Assembly (NCBI GenBank): GCA_964019135.1
Contig: OZ025249.1
Location: 38,515,759 to 38,579,758, forward strand
DNA from: Arenicola marina
Taxonomy: Eukaryota; Annelida; Polychaeta; Arenicolidae
DNA length: 64,000 bases
Direction of reading: 5' to 3'
The first letter of the stretch is position 1. Every line of letters starts with the position of its first letter. The translations under genes were made by a program, and so were the position numbers. The notes under the pieces are model-generated. The model searched no databases and was not told the DNA's origin. It saw nothing but the letters and a program-made list of their open reading frames with translations. Of the stretch, positions 1 through 13,264 are shown in pieces.

Positions 1-3000
1 GGGGAGGCGGGAGGAGGGAGGAGTAGGGGGAGTGACAGGCAGGGGGTGGGGTTGTAAGATTTGTGGGACATGATAAACACGCTGCCAATGTGATCAGTAC
101 GAGAGACGGAAATCGCCAGGGATTATCGGCAGGGGTTATCGCCAGGGACTATCGGCAGGGATTATCACTGCCATCACATCAAAACCTGCAGCGTTTTCCT
201 CCCGCTGACGAAGGAAAAACTATCAACTTTTTTGCACCGCTTAATGGTGAGGAGTGGGGGTAGGAGGGGTGGGGATTATCGGAGGAAGGGGAGGGGACGG
301 GAGGATGGGGAGGAACAGGCTCCGGGTTGTCTCAATCTCTAGCGCCGCTGCCTGGATCCCAGGGGAGTTCCCAATTTCTGGATCATGTGGAATAATATAA
401 AGATTCTCTTAATATATAGATCCACGCCTGAGGCTGGTTAGACAAAGCCGGCTGATAGAGGCGGATTATGAAACCTTCTCCAGTCTGCTGACTCAGCGTG
501 TTTCTATCCACAGGCGGTGCCTCGCTATGGGGAATCTCCCCATTACCCCTTATCTCGCCCACCCCCACCCCCCAACACACACAGATCTTCCCCCGCGATA
601 CCTTCTCCCCTCCATCTCCAGCCATTAGCGACATTCGCTGTGTTAAGAAAATAAATAATTAAAGTTCTCATTTTAGTGACCACGCTGAGGTACCGTTAGC
701 CACTCCCTCCTTTCGCCGGTCACTGACCTTCCGCTTAAGCCCTGATTTCGACAACAATATGCCGATCCATACTCCGACACTAAGCCCCGCCCACGTCCTT
801 CTTCCTTGATCGTGAGTATGAAGTGGTTCATGGTAGACTGTCAATCATTAATCATTCACTGACGTCACTGTTGCTTTCATCCAATCATATGGTGAAGAAA
901 GGTCTTCCACGTGCGTTATGTCGGACAAACAAAGCAGCATGTCACTTCCTTCTCAGTTTCAGAAATGAGTGATTATCAATTGTACCTACATACTATGAGC
1001 TATCGTTGTCAAAATAAATACTCATAATTAACGAAAAAGAACAAGCGTGGGCGTTAATATCAGAATGTGGATCGGTCTATGGGTCCTTTCGTTCGAATTC
1101 AACTGCTTCGTGAAACACAAACAATGAGTAAAGTGTTCTATTATCATAGAGATCGATATATCGCGGAGATCACGTGAGACGTACAGATCACGCGAGACGT
1201 CCAGATCACGCTAGACGTTCAGATCACGCGAGGCGTTCAGATCACAAAAGGCCAATGCCGCGAGAGATGCCAAAGGCCCCGAAACGACCCCAGCTCCCCC
1301 CCCCCCCCCCCGCCATCACCCCCATCCTATGAGTAGTGACCGACTAGTCCTCGCCTGCTCGGTGTTCACTTTTCGCGTACGCCTTCAGAAGGGCAAAGCT
1401 ATTTACTATGCTCTTGCAAGGGGAAGGCATGCATACAAACATAGGTAACAGAGGCAGGTGATAACGATTAGCAACGGTCGTGATTGTAGTCGCGAAGGCA
1501 AGGAACACAAAGACCCGTGCGTTTCTTTGCGTCCACGGCCGACTTCAAGGTCATCCCCTATAGGAAACCCGCAATGTATGATTACGCCGCAGGCCTGGTG
1601 CGAATTGTGGCCGCCAGGGGTGGGTTCACAGCGGACTCTGCCGGGAGACGCCGGTAACCTTGGCCAACCTTGCCCCTCCATATTTCGTCCTACCCCCCTC
1701 CACCCGCCCCCGGTCATCCTTTTACCTCCCCCATGCCAGGGAGACTTTCGATGTGATACCTTAATATCCAAGGTGGAGGTCGTCGCATAAGTGAGTTATA
1801 GTTCAGCTCCTATGTCCAAAGAGAAGAATTTAAAGATATTAATCCCAATATGTTACGCCATCAATTAGAATACACGTTAATTTTATTACCTATTAACCCA
1901 CTATTAAAAATATTGACCATTATCCAATATGACGCCCTTGAAACATCAAGAAATACAGGCGATCATTCGACGTTTTGTGACGTGAATTTGGGCTCCTCTT
2001 TGAAGAGCTGGTGCGCCGTACGCGGGAGAAAATCCATTACAAAAATACTTTCTCAAAAATACCAATTCATCTGAATATTTATAGAAAGCCTTCATCTGCC
2101 TATATTTTGCAATTGTTAAACGGGAACCTGGATCTACGTCGCTTGGGGCGAACATTACGGCTTTGATCGTTTATTGATGACCTTGTAATGATTTGATGAG
2201 AGATTTCGTGACTAAAACGTGCCAAACTATGAGCCACGAAATTTTCCCATCTACCCGGATGACTTGAATAATTGCTCTGCTTACCTTTTCCTGACCCCTT
2301 CTTGACCCCTTATATTAACCTAATTCTACGAATATTCCGGAAGCTGACCTTTAAATGGTCTGGTAAGCCTCGCTGAAGATATCATGGTAACTTGACCGTC
2401 AGAGGGCGCTGGCGTTATTATGACACGTGATAATTATTCGTCCGATATAATTGACTTCCGGTGTGGGAGGCCGGAACATCTGTGATTTAGGTTTGATCGA
2501 CAAGCTTATGGCGCTAAGTGAGGCTAAAACCGTCCTTAAACCTGTCCGCCCTCCCGCCATTCCCCCTCCTCCCTCCTCCCTCTCTCCATCTCACTTCGCC
2601 CCCCCCCCCCTTCTTTCCTCTCCTTGCACATCCCATCCCTGTTCCCCCGCAGTCAGGACCTTGCATCCCGCGATACTGGTTTTGCTTTTGCTCCACCCGT
2701 TTCTTGAGTTGGCTTGGCATTGCACCCACCGTTAACAGTTCGCGCCCGCCACCACCGCCCGTCTCCTACCAGTCAACGCCAGTTCCTCCGAGCAATGCAA
2801 AACAAAATGATTTCATTGATCGACGTGGCGTTCCGCTAGATGGAGCCACCGCTCAGCGGATGTCTTCGTCCGAGGGCGCTGTGGTCTGAGTAGTGCGTGA
2901 AGCGATTTGCAATGCCATCGGTGTCATTTAGCGTCCGAGATCAGGACGCCAGCCTAACAGCAGCTGACGGGATAGGTACCGAGAAGGAGGGGAGGGGTGG

Positions 3001-3135
3001 AGGGTGGAGATCAGCGAGAGGTAGGGGGGAGGGAGACATGAGAGGGGGGGGGGCAGTGAGAGACGGGGAGAGAGACAGTGTAAGGCAGGAAAGAGGAAGG
3101 TGGAGGGGAAGCGAGACAGCGAGAGAGCCAGGGGG
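1..3135. other. Intergenic stretch, no gene recognised
   Basis: I see no exon with convincing coding content here. It holds small repeats only: a 13 bp motif in four copies at about 111-163 (ATCGCCAGGGATT and variants), a ~20 bp motif in four to five copies at about 1168-1246 (AGATCACGCGAGACG and variants), an oligo-C run near 1297-1312, and a strongly purine-rich tract from about 2980 that leads into the foldback element and the GA-rich array. The short open frames here are of low-complexity composition. Confidence 0.6.
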
Positions 3136-3312
3136 CAGGGGCGGATCCAGGGGGAGGGGCGTAGGGGGGTTGCAACCCTCCCCTTGGGAACCTGAACATA
3201 CATTGTTAAAGTCGGCTTCTCCAAACATCAGAGAGCACCTCCCCCCCAGGTCGCAAGTTTTCAGAGAGCAACCCCCCCCCTCCCCTTTGGCAAAGTTCTA
3301 GATCCGCCCCTG
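3136..3312. mobile_element. Foldback MITE-like element, copy A
   Basis: The element opens with CAGGGGCGGATCCAG and closes with the near-inverse CTAGATCCGCCCCTG, giving terminal inverted repeats of about 15 bp around roughly 150 bp of non-coding DNA. Two other copies in the window (10542-10613 and 14537-14693) share these ends, and the right subterminal part resembles that of the 10.5 kb copy. Such ends recall terminal repeats reported for hAT-group DNA transposons, which would make this a non-autonomous derivative. I cannot find a clean 8 bp target duplication, so the superfamily is inferred. It sits inside a GA-rich tract. Confidence 0.55.
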
Positions 3313-3870
3313 AGGGGGGTAGAGAGAGAGATAAGGGAGGAGGGAGATACGGCCAAAGACAGGGAGGGGAAGAACCAAGAGGGCGCGAGGGTGAGAGAGA
3401 TCGGAAACCAGAGAGAGACAGAGGGAGGGAATGGTAGGAGGAGGAGGGGGAGATACAGCCAGAGACAGGGAGGGGAAGAACCAAGAGGGCGCGAGGGTGA
3501 GAGAGATCGGAAACCAGAGAGAGAGACAGAGGGAGGGAATGGTAGGAGGAGGATGGGGAGATACAGCCAGAGAGAGGGAGGGGAAGAACCAAGAGGGCGC
3601 GAGGGTGAGAGAGATCGGAAACCAGAGAGAGACAGAGGGAGGGTATGGTAGGAGGAGGAGGGGGAGATACAGCCAGAGACAGGGAGAGGGAGAACCAAGA
3701 GGGCGCGAGGGTGAGAGAGATCGGAAACCAGAGAGAGAGAGGGAGGGAATGGTTGGAGGAGGAGGGGGAGATACAGCCAGAGACAGGGAGAGGGAGCACC
3801 AAGAGGGCGCGAGGGTGAAAGAGATCGGAAACCAGAGAGAGACAGAGGGAGGGTGTGGTAGGGGGAGGAG
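3313..3870. repeat. GA-rich minisatellite, ~106 bp unit, 5 copies
   Basis: The landmark GGGCGCGAGG recurs at 3381, 3487, 3595, 3701 and 3805, giving periods of 106, 108, 106 and 104 bp. The + strand is almost pure purine outside this landmark. The small length differences come from gain or loss of GA dinucleotides. Long open frames on both strands over this array are by-products of the repeat. Confidence 0.9.
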
Positions 3871-4480
3871 GATGGGGGCAGGGACCAACGTGTGATGGAT
3901 CCCCTACTTTCGCCGCACAATGCGATCAATGATGGCGCGGTAGTCGGCGGTGTTGTGGCCGGTGGTGTCTGTCAGCGGCAGCGGACGCGTGAGCCGGGCC
4001 GCCGGCCCCCTAACCCAGCCCCCCCCCCCCCTCCCACCCTCCGCCCCCGCCCCCGCCCCCTCCTGCCGGCAAGGAGGGGCTGATCCGAAGAGGACATTGA
4101 TGTGGTGAGCGAAAGGAGAACGTTAGAATTCGAGACCCCCTCATTCGCCAGCAGACCCCTCATTCTATGTCTGTGTGTCTGTGGGTCTGAGGGTCTCCTT
4201 GGCAGACCCCTCAGTCTCTGTATGTGTGTCTGTCCGTGGGTCTCCCCAGCTGTCTATGTATAGGTCTGGCTGCTACGAACCACCACGTCGCCACAACCCA
4301 ATCAATGCCGGCGATTTGACGTGTGACGTCTACCGACGAAGCACCGTGGACGAAGACAAGGGGGGAAAGTTTGACTTTGAGTTTGACGTTTCGGCGTTTC
4401 GGGGTGGGGTGCGTGAGGATACGGTGCCGCTATTGGTACCACTAGCAGCACATCGCCACCGCAGGGGGGGGGGGGGGGGC
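3871..4480. other. Intergenic stretch upstream of first exon
   Basis: No gene was recognised. It contains an oligo-C/CCCCGCC tract around 4019-4065, a short repeat around AGACCCCTCA at about 4133-4215, and an oligo-G run at about 4464-4478. Confidence 0.5.
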
Positions 4481-5350
4481 AGTCAGCCAGCCCAACGGGA
4501 CCCCAAGCCCCGGAGTCCATTCACCCAGCCACTTGAACGGCTGCGGATGGGACGCTAAGTTCTTGGGACCCCTTGCCTGGGCGCTGGCTGGCTGGCTGGC
4601 TGACTGACTGGTTGGTTGGGTGCCTGGCAGGCTGGCCGGCTGGTTAGTTGGCTGGTGGACTGTGCTTGCGTGGGATCCGTCGACTCCACTTGGCCCGTAG
4701 CAAGCACCATGCAAGCGGCAGGTGTGTAAAACAGCCAAGCGGTGAATTATTCACGTTGCTGAGCTTCGTGTGGGGCTTGGGACTCACTGGCGAAGTGGCG
4801 GCTGGCGGCTGGCGGCGACGGCGGGCGGTGGCAGCGGTGGCAGCGGTGGCGGCGGTGTTTTCTGAAGGCCTGGAGTCGCCCTGAGGACGCTGTCAGGATC
4901 CGAACTTTCTTTCCTTCTCCGCTCAGCTCCGGACGCCCAGCCGGGCAGCCTTCAACGCCCGCCACGGGAGGGAGGGTGCGGTCCGGCCCGGCCCGGGAGA
5001 GGAGGGGAAGATGCCCTGCTGGCTGGCCGCGGAGTGAAGGGGGCGGTGCCCTGCTGGCCGACCAGCCGGAGTGTGTAGGGCGAGAGGGAGGCTGGTGGCA
5101 GGCGGCAGGCGGCTGGCGTCTGCTGGTCCGTCCTTCCTACGGCGTCAGAGTGGGAGATTGTCGGCACAGCGATTGCTTGGCTATAGCTGACTGGTTCCCT
5201 GGCTGACTGGCTAGCTGGTTGAATGGATAGATAAGATAGATAGGCCGTTCGGTTGGCGGCGGCTGTGCGATAGACTCAAGCAGCGGGCCGGTGCCGCCTT
5301 GTTTGTTGCAGTCATGGCGAGTTAGACGAGGAAACAAAGATTAGCCCAGC
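4481..5350 (+). promoter_or_regulatory. GC/CpG-rich region, probable promoter and 5' UTR
   Basis: The 870 bases before the ATG at 5351 are GC-rich and contain many CpG, in contrast to the AT-richer intergenic DNA. They include a CTGG tetranucleotide tract (about 4584-4660) and a GGCGGTGGCAGCGGTGGC tract (about 4800-4855). No TATA box is evident. A TAG at 5342-5344 is in frame with the ATG at 5351 and so limits the reading frame. Assignment as promoter plus leader is inferred from position and composition; the transcription start cannot be placed. Confidence 0.35.
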
Positions 5351-6473
<1,123 letters not shown>

Positions 6474-8210
6474 GTAAGTTGTGTTTGTCTATTCCGTTTG
6501 TTGGTGTAATCGGTCAATAATATCTCGCTCGAAACTTATCCCACCACGCCCCCCCCCCCCGCCCATCTTTCGTCTTTTTATTGTTTAGACGATGAAGACT
6601 TATCACCCTCCCCCCCCCCCCTCCCCACCTCTACCTCCTCCTCTTTTTATGTTCTATGAAGACTGGGATACCATGGGATGCCAGTGGCGTACGCGGCGCC
6701 TTTTTCTTCTCCCCGTTCTCTTTGTCCTGTCCATCGACGTGGCTTGCCTTTGTTTTTGTGTCACGGAGACCTGGGGGAATGATGGACACAGATAGCAAGC
6801 CTTACGCTTTCGGTCTTTTTTTTTAGTCGAGTTTTTTTTTAATCATGCCGATGCTGTGGCCTAGTACTCCTGGGAAATTTACCATTATGTTTGATGAATG
6901 ACACCCTGCCCCCCAACACCCAATACCCACAGAAGTAAAGTACATTGACGGTTGACGTAGTGTTCATTCGTACAGCAAATGGTTGGTTGCATATTCAGGA
7001 CGCTTTAACCACTTTTGGTCATATCGCGGCAATGGTAGAAGGAATGGAGAGGGGAGCCATGTCCTCGGGGGTAAACCCCTACTCTTTACAAAGAAGGACA
7101 TGGGATTTCTATCCTGCGACCACATAGACATGGCCACAGCGGGGCGCGAACCACCGATCCTCGTGCCGTTAGGCTATCAGGAGTCGTACAGCACAAAACC
7201 TGAGCCTGGTTTAGTGTGGAGCTCAATGTTGCTGGGATGCAACTAAAGCGCAGCTATGTTTAAAGGAGGGAACATCGTGGTTATTTTCATCTACTACAAC
7301 GCTGCCATTTTGCTGATGGGTTACATGGACAACAAGGAGCCGGTTTGGGGTGCATTGTTGGATGACATGACTGAGTTATTGGCCCGTCAACTCGATACGA
7401 AGCGACGGGAGGGCAACATCAGCATTAAAACGCGGACATAGCTCGTATAGATACATAAAGAAGTCAACCACTTTTTTTTGGTAAGGATATACGAATATAG
7501 CTTATGTATATCTAATATTAATAGACGCAGGGAAACGAACCTTTAGATTTAATGCCCTGGAGCTGAGGCACATGTGCACAAAGAGGCAATGTATAATGGC
7601 ATAGCTGGATGACCGGAGGTTTGTGTCTGGTGATGCACTATGACTTGCAGAAGGGGGAAGCGAATATCTATTCCATTCAGGGCGTCGTGTGTGCGGCGCT
7701 CCTGGGCGCGGACCGAATTTATGACCGAAAACGAATTGCTCCGAAAGCAAGTAATTATTTTACAATGGGCACGGCAGGACAGACACAGAAATGGGAGAAC
7801 GTCTTGGGCCATGGAGGCCAGGCTGTAGGCTGCGGGGAGGATCCCTTGAGGGTTGTATTTCTGGTTGGAACATCAAAAACTTCTGGGGTGGTTTTTTTGT
7901 AGTTCGGGTAAATGTACTGGCAGCGGAGGCTCGGCTTGTTTGTGAGGGTGGCAAGACACGGACTGCATAAGTCGAAGAGTCGGATTGGAAGTGTCGTGCA
8001 ATCGGACATCCATATTGCGCTTGGGCGACGAGGGAAAGAATTACGAAAGGGAATTAGAATATTTTTGCGACGAAGGATACATAGACAGTGTTGTGGAATC
8101 ATTTGGCGAGGAGGACCTGAGGCAAATGATTCACATGTCCATGCGTTGAGGGGAGAGGGTGGCTGGAATATTGATGCTAGGCACTTACGGGCAATAAAAG
8201 GACCATTTAT
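6474..8210 (+). other. Intron start or intergenic DNA after the first exon
   Basis: The stretch starts with a GTAAGT donor. It holds oligo-C tracts near 6549 and 6610 and a SINE fragment at 7017-7182. No later exon of the upstream gene could be recognised. A 61-codon open frame at 7256-7441 has balanced composition but no recognisable similarity and no clear splice sites, so it is not called. Confidence 0.5.
7017..7182 (-). mobile_element. tRNA-derived SINE (family 1), 5'-truncated copy
   Basis: On the minus strand this reads a B-box-like GTGGTTCGCGCCCC, followed by a body with a CAGGATA-type motif, then CCATGTCCTT, a GGGGGTTTACCCC-like block and GACATGGCTCC. It ends near a CGCGATATGACC motif. 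The same body occurs at 13265-13460, 26140-26390, 49827-50063 and 60465-60600. The A-box head is not recognisable here, so the copy looks truncated or decayed at its 5' end. Confidence 0.65.
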
Positions 8211-10477
8211 TAAGTGGTTTATATTGATTCGGAACGCTTCACATTGGTTTATATGGGCTCGCGTTTGTTTACAATGGTTTACATTGGTTTCAGAGGTTCA
8301 CATTGGTTTACAATGGTTCACGTTGGTTTACAATGGTTCACGTTGGTTTACAATGGTTCACGTTGGTTTACAATGGTTCACGTTGGTTTACAATGGTTCA
8401 CGTTGGTTTACAATGGTTCACGTTGGTTTACAATGGTTCACGTTGGTTTACAATGGTTCACGTTGGTTTACAATGGTTCACGTTGGTTTACAATGGTTCG
8501 CGTTGGTTTACAATGGTTCACCTTGTTTTACAATGGTTCACGTTGGTTTACAATGGTTCGCGTTGGTTTACAATGGTTCACGTTGGTTTACAATGGTTCG
8601 CGTTGGTTTACAATGGTTCACGTTGGTTTACAATGGTTCACGTTGGTTTACAATGGTTTACGTTGGTTTACAATGGTTCGCGTTGGTTTACAATGGTTTA
8701 CGTTGGTTTACAATGGTTCGCGTTGGTTTACAATGGTTCGCCTTGGTTTACAATGATTCGCGTTGGTTTACAATGGTTTGCGTTGGTTCACAATGGTTCA
8801 CGTTGGTTTACAATCGTTCGCGTTGGTTTACAATGGTTTGCCTTGGTTTACAATGATTTGCGTTGGTTTACAATGGTTCGCGTTGGTTTACAATGGTTCA
8901 CGTTGGTTTACAATAGTTCACGTTGGTTTACAATGGTTCGCGTTGGTTTACAATGGTTCACCTTGGTTTACAATGGTTCACTTTGGTTTACAATGGTTCG
9001 CGTTGGTTTACAATGGTTCACGTTGGTTTACAATGGTTCACGTTGGTTTACAATGGTTCACGTTGGTTTACAATGGTTCACCTTGGTTTACAATGGTTCA
9101 CGTTGGTTTACAATGGTTCACGTTGGTTTACAATGGTTCACGTTGGTTTACAATGGTTCACCTTGGTTTACAATGGTTCACGTTGGTTTCAGTGGTTCAC
9201 ATTGGTTTACAATGGTTCACGTTGGTTTACAATGGTTCGCGTTGGTTTACAATGGTTCACCTTGGTTTACAATGGTTCGCGTTCGTTTACAATGGTTCAC
9301 CTTGGTTTACAATGGTTCACCTTGGTTTACAATGTTTCACGTTGGTTTACAATGGTTCGCGTTGGTTTACAATCGTTCGCGTTGGTTTACAATGGTTTGC
9401 GTTGGTTCACAATGGTTCACGTTGGTTTACAATCGTTCGCGTTGGTTTACAATGGTTCGCCTTGGTTTACAATGATTCGCGTTGGTTTACAATGGTTTGC
9501 GTTGGTTTACAATGGTTCACCTTTTTTTACAATGGTTCACGTTGGTTTACAATGGTTTGCGTTGGTTTACAATGGTTCACCTTGGTTTACAATGGTTCGC
9601 GTTGGTTTACAATGGTTCACCTTGGTTTACAGTGGTTCACCTTGGTTTACAATGGTTCACGTTGGTTTACAATGGTTCACGTTGGTTTACAATGGTTCAC
9701 GTTGGTTTACAGTGGTTCACCTTGGTTTACAATGGTTCGCGTTGGTTTACAATGGTTTGCGTTGGTTTACAATGGTTCACCTTGGTTTACAATGGTTCAC
9801 GTTGGTTTACAATGGTTCACGTTGGTTTACAATGGTTCACCTTGGTTTACAATGGTTCACCTTGGTTTACAATGGTTTACGTTGGTTTACAATGGTTCAC
9901 GTTGGTTTACAATGGTTCACGTTGGTTTACAATGGTTCACGTTGGTTTACAATGGTTCACGTTGGTTTACAATGGTTCACGTTGGTTTACAATGGTTCAC
10001 GTTGGTTTACAATGGTTCACCTTGGTTTACAATGGTTCACCTTGGTTTACAATGGTTCGCGTTGGTTCACAATGGTTCACGTTGGTTTACAATAGTTTAC
10101 ATTTGTTTCAGTGGTTTACCTTGGTTTACAATGGTTCACGTTGGTTTACAATGGTTCACGTTGGTTTACAATGGTTCACCTTGGTTTACAATGGTTCACC
10201 TTGGTTTACAATGGTTCGCGTTGGTTCACAATGGTTCACGTTGGTTTACAATAGTTTACATTGGTTTCAGTGGTTCACCTTGGTTTACGATGGTTCACGT
10301 TGGTTTACAATGGTTCACCTTGGTTTACAATGGTTCACCTTGGTTTACAATGGTTCACCTTGGTTTACAATGGTTCGCGTTGGTTCACAATGGTTCACGT
10401 TGGTTTACAATAGTTTACATTGGTTTCAGTGGTTCACCTTGGTTTACAATGGTTCGCGTTGGTTTACAATAGTTTAC
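8211..10477 (+). repeat. 20 bp minisatellite, about 113 copies
   Basis: The unit is CGTTGGTTTACAATGGTTCA, with frequent CA/CG/TA and CGTT/CCTT variants. The left 70 bases are degenerate. Occasional 19-base units containing TTTCAGTGG shift the register. In the last 400 bases the block GTTGGTTCACAATGG followed by AATAGTTTACA recurs at 10061, 10220 and 10379, a 159 bp higher-order period. All three + frames are open over long stretches, because 20 is not a multiple of 3 and the unit has no stop in any + frame. The resulting open frames of up to 569 codons are not credible genes: there is no unique sequence, no splice context and the same cyclic peptide appears in every frame. Confidence 0.95.
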
Positions 10478-10541
10478 ATATGATATTGATCACCTAACCT
10501 GACTGAATATGCGATCAGCAAGGCAGTAAAGCTGAATCACG

Positions 10542-10613
10542 CAGGGGCGGATCCAGGGGAGAGGGAGCCCCCAACACTCTCCGATAACTTTCAAAATTCT
10601 GGATCCGCGCCTG
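10542..10613. mobile_element. Foldback MITE-like element, copy B (72 bp)
   Basis: It begins CAGGGGCGGATCCAG and ends CTGGATCCGCGCCTG. The right subterminal sequence (CAAAATTCTGGATCC) matches that of the 3.1 kb copy (CAAAGTTCTAGATCC), so they belong to one family. No target duplication is evident. Confidence 0.55.
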
Positions 10614-12250
10614 TGAAGACTCCAATTGTTTAATTTGCAGGTCCATCAATTTTGAAATTCCCCAATGATTTCACAAAATTGACATGCGAGCAAGCGAGGA
10701 GGCTGTAGGCATCTTCATTGGAGTCAGAGTGATGTCTTTGTGGTTGAGTGTCACTCGTTGAATTCCAGCCAATTGACTTTTCACGGAGAGATAATATTCG
10801 CTATGCGAGGGCACGTGCGCTTGGGGTCGTCTTTGACGTCACTTTCTACCCGCCCACCAGTTTTACTAATGGAAACTACAAAACGCGCCCAGAAAATGTA
10901 AGTGCTTTCTTTTGATGTGCGGCCAAACAAAAGGACTATGGCCTACCAATGAGTAAAGCTCGGAAAATGTAATATATGGCACGTTTGTTTTGAAGTGGAA
11001 TCTACAGTTGCTGTGTTGCTCAGTTTCGCTCAGTGTATAAGGACGAAGAGTGTTGCTAATCCACGACGACACGATAATACCGCGATATAAAATAATTGGA
11101 AAATGTCCAGTGGAAAGAAGATTACGGAAAAAATAGTTAAAAAAATTGAGTATATATCCACAAACAACACGTAGCATATACATGATATTTCCACATATAA
11201 AGTCCTTTCCCTACTACTGACGCTCGGACAGCGGTGTGCCACGTGCCATTCCAACGGGCGTTTCTTTGGTAACCCGGGTATATCCCCAAGGTGGACCGAA
11301 TACGAACATTACGCATCGGTACACCGCCCGACATTTCTTAAACCCCGAGTCGGGTGCGCGTGCATCCATTCGGTATGCCGATGTGTCCCTTTCAAACCAG
11401 GACGGGACATTCGGGACAAGATGGCGGATGATTGAAAAATGACTGTCTAGACTGGTTCCATTGCCCCTACTTGAACCGGACATGACTGGTGTGAACATTT
11501 CATTAACACTCGGCGTAACCCTGCCGGTAGGCCGGGAAGAGCTCGAGTATACCGGGCGGCCTACCGGTCCCGTGGCCCAAAGAAATGCGCCCAATTACAC
11601 ATGACAGCGGTAGCCATATTTACAGCATATACAATGGTCACGACGGCAGTAACTATATAATTGACTTGCCAAATTACAAGCTTAGCTACGTGCTCATTAT
11701 GAATACCGCCCCGGAGCTCAGAATGTTATTGGCCCGTATTGCCTTAAGTAATTGACCGAAGTAAAACTGGCTTTATCTTGACTGAGAGAGATGACTTCAC
11801 TGCGTAGAATACAGAATGTTTGAACTGTTGGCCACTCACCGAAGAGGTCTCCGCTCGCACTCCCATCCAGGATAATCTTTTAACGTTGTCTTGTGAAGTA
11901 GGATCCAAGGCCTATAAGAGCAGTGGCGCCGTCTGACACATGTAGGGAGCTTTCTACATGCGCTTCGAGGCTCAGTTGGTAAGCGGGTTGAGCTGTAGAC
12001 CCCCACCCCCCCCCCCCCAATTCATTGGCATCTGGGACATGCTTCTTACAACGGCATTTCATTATCCTGGGCGGGTTCTTTGTTACGCTTTAGCCTTCAT
12101 GTACACAAACATCGCCACTTCTATTCAAGATAATATAGGTAGGTAGGTAATCGATAGATCATGTACGTGAATCACAAGAGATATTGGAATGAGGGATCGA
12201 GTACATCGCACCAGCAGCGCGTGGGATCTCATTATAGGTTCACAGAGGTC
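10614..12250. other. Intergenic stretch, no gene recognised
   Basis: No exon was recognised. A perfect 11 bp inverted repeat (CCGGTAGGCCG at 11524-11534 and its inverse at 11557-11567) could form a hairpin with a 22-base loop. An oligo-C run lies near 12007-12018. The open frames on the minus strand at 11.0-11.6 kb have no recognisable content. Confidence 0.5.
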
Positions 12251-13264
12251 GTCCCCCCGTGGCCTAGTGGGTTACGCGTTGTCCGGGGGTCGCCCCGTGG
12301 CCTAGTGGGTTACGCGTTGTCCGGGGGTCGCCCCGTGGCCTAGTGGGTAGCGCGTTGCCCGGGGGTCGCCCCGTGGCCTAGTGGGTAGCGCGTTGTCCGG
12401 GGGTCGCCCCGTGGCCTAGTGGGTTACGCGTTGTCCGGGGGTCTCCCCGTGGCCTAGTGGGTAGCGCGTTGTCCGGGGGTCGCCCCGTGGCCTAGTGGGT
12501 AGCGCGTTGTCCGGGGGTCGCCCCGTGGCCTAGTGGGTAGCGCGTTGTCCGGGGGTCGCCCCGTGGCCTAGTGGGTAGCGCGTTGTCCGGGGGTCGCCCC
12601 GTGGCCTAGTGGGTAGCGCGTTGTCCGGGGGTCGCCCCGTGGCCTAGTGGGTAGCGCGTTGTCCGGGGGTCGCCCCGTGGCCTAGTGGGTAGCGCGTTGT
12701 CCGGGGGTCGCCCCGTGGCCTAGTGGGTAGCGCGTTGTCCGGGGGTCGCCCCGTGGCCTAGTGGGTAGCGCGTTGTCCGGGGGTCGCCCCGTGGCCTAGT
12801 GGGTAGCGCGTTGTCCGGGGGTCGCCCCGTGGCCTAGTGGGTAGCGCGTTGTCCGAGGGTCGCCCCGTGGCCGGGTAGCGCGTTGTCCGGGGGTCACCCC
12901 GTGGCCTAGTGGGTAGCGCGTTGTCCGGGGGTCGCCCCGTGGCCTAGTGGGTAGCGCGTTGTCCGGGGGTCGCCCCGTGGCCTAGTGGGTAGCGCGTTGT
13001 CCGGGGGTCGCCCCGTGGCCTAGTGGGTAGCGCGTTGTCCGGGGGTCGCCCCGTGGCCTAGTGGGTAGCGCGTTGTCCGGGGGTCGTCCCGTGGCCTAGT
13101 GGGTAGCGCGTTGTCCGGGGGTCGCCCCGTGGCCTAGTGGGTAGCGCGTTGTCCGGGGGTCGTCCTGTGGCCTAGTGGGTAGCGCGTTGTCCGGGGGTCG
13201 CCCCGTGGCCTAGTGGGTAGCGCGTTGTCCGGGGGTCGCCCCGTGGCCTAGTGGGTAACGCGTT
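12251..13264 (+). repeat. 38 bp minisatellite made of a SINE A-box head, about 27 copies
   Basis: Each unit contains CCCCGTGGCCTAGTGGGTAG, then CGCGTTGTCCGGGGGTCG. The first part matches the 5' head of the tRNA-derived SINE seen as a single copy at 49827-50063 (minus strand), including the pol III A-box-like TGGCCTAGTGG. The last unit changes to GGGTAACGCGTT and continues directly into the rest of a SINE. Units are nearly identical; one unit near 12870 lacks four bases and a few carry single changes. Confidence 0.9.

Noticed and set aside
7256-7441. 61-codon open frame with a hydrophobic stretch (IVVIFIYYNAAILL)
   Set aside because: It is short, has no splice context or known motif, and lies next to a SINE fragment. 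Chance is the simplest explanation.
8211-10477. Aromatic repeat protein encoded by the 20 bp array
   Set aside because: The same cyclic peptide appears in all three + frames, so no frame is favoured, and there is no unique flanking coding sequence.
12251-13264. Cluster of tRNA genes
   Set aside because: Only the A-box head is repeated; a B box occurs once, and no cloverleaf with paired acceptor and anticodon stems can be drawn for any unit.
12251-13264. CRISPR array
   Set aside because: Units are contiguous with no unique spacers, and the DNA is clearly from an intron-bearing nuclear genome. The same holds for the 30 bp and 33 bp arrays.
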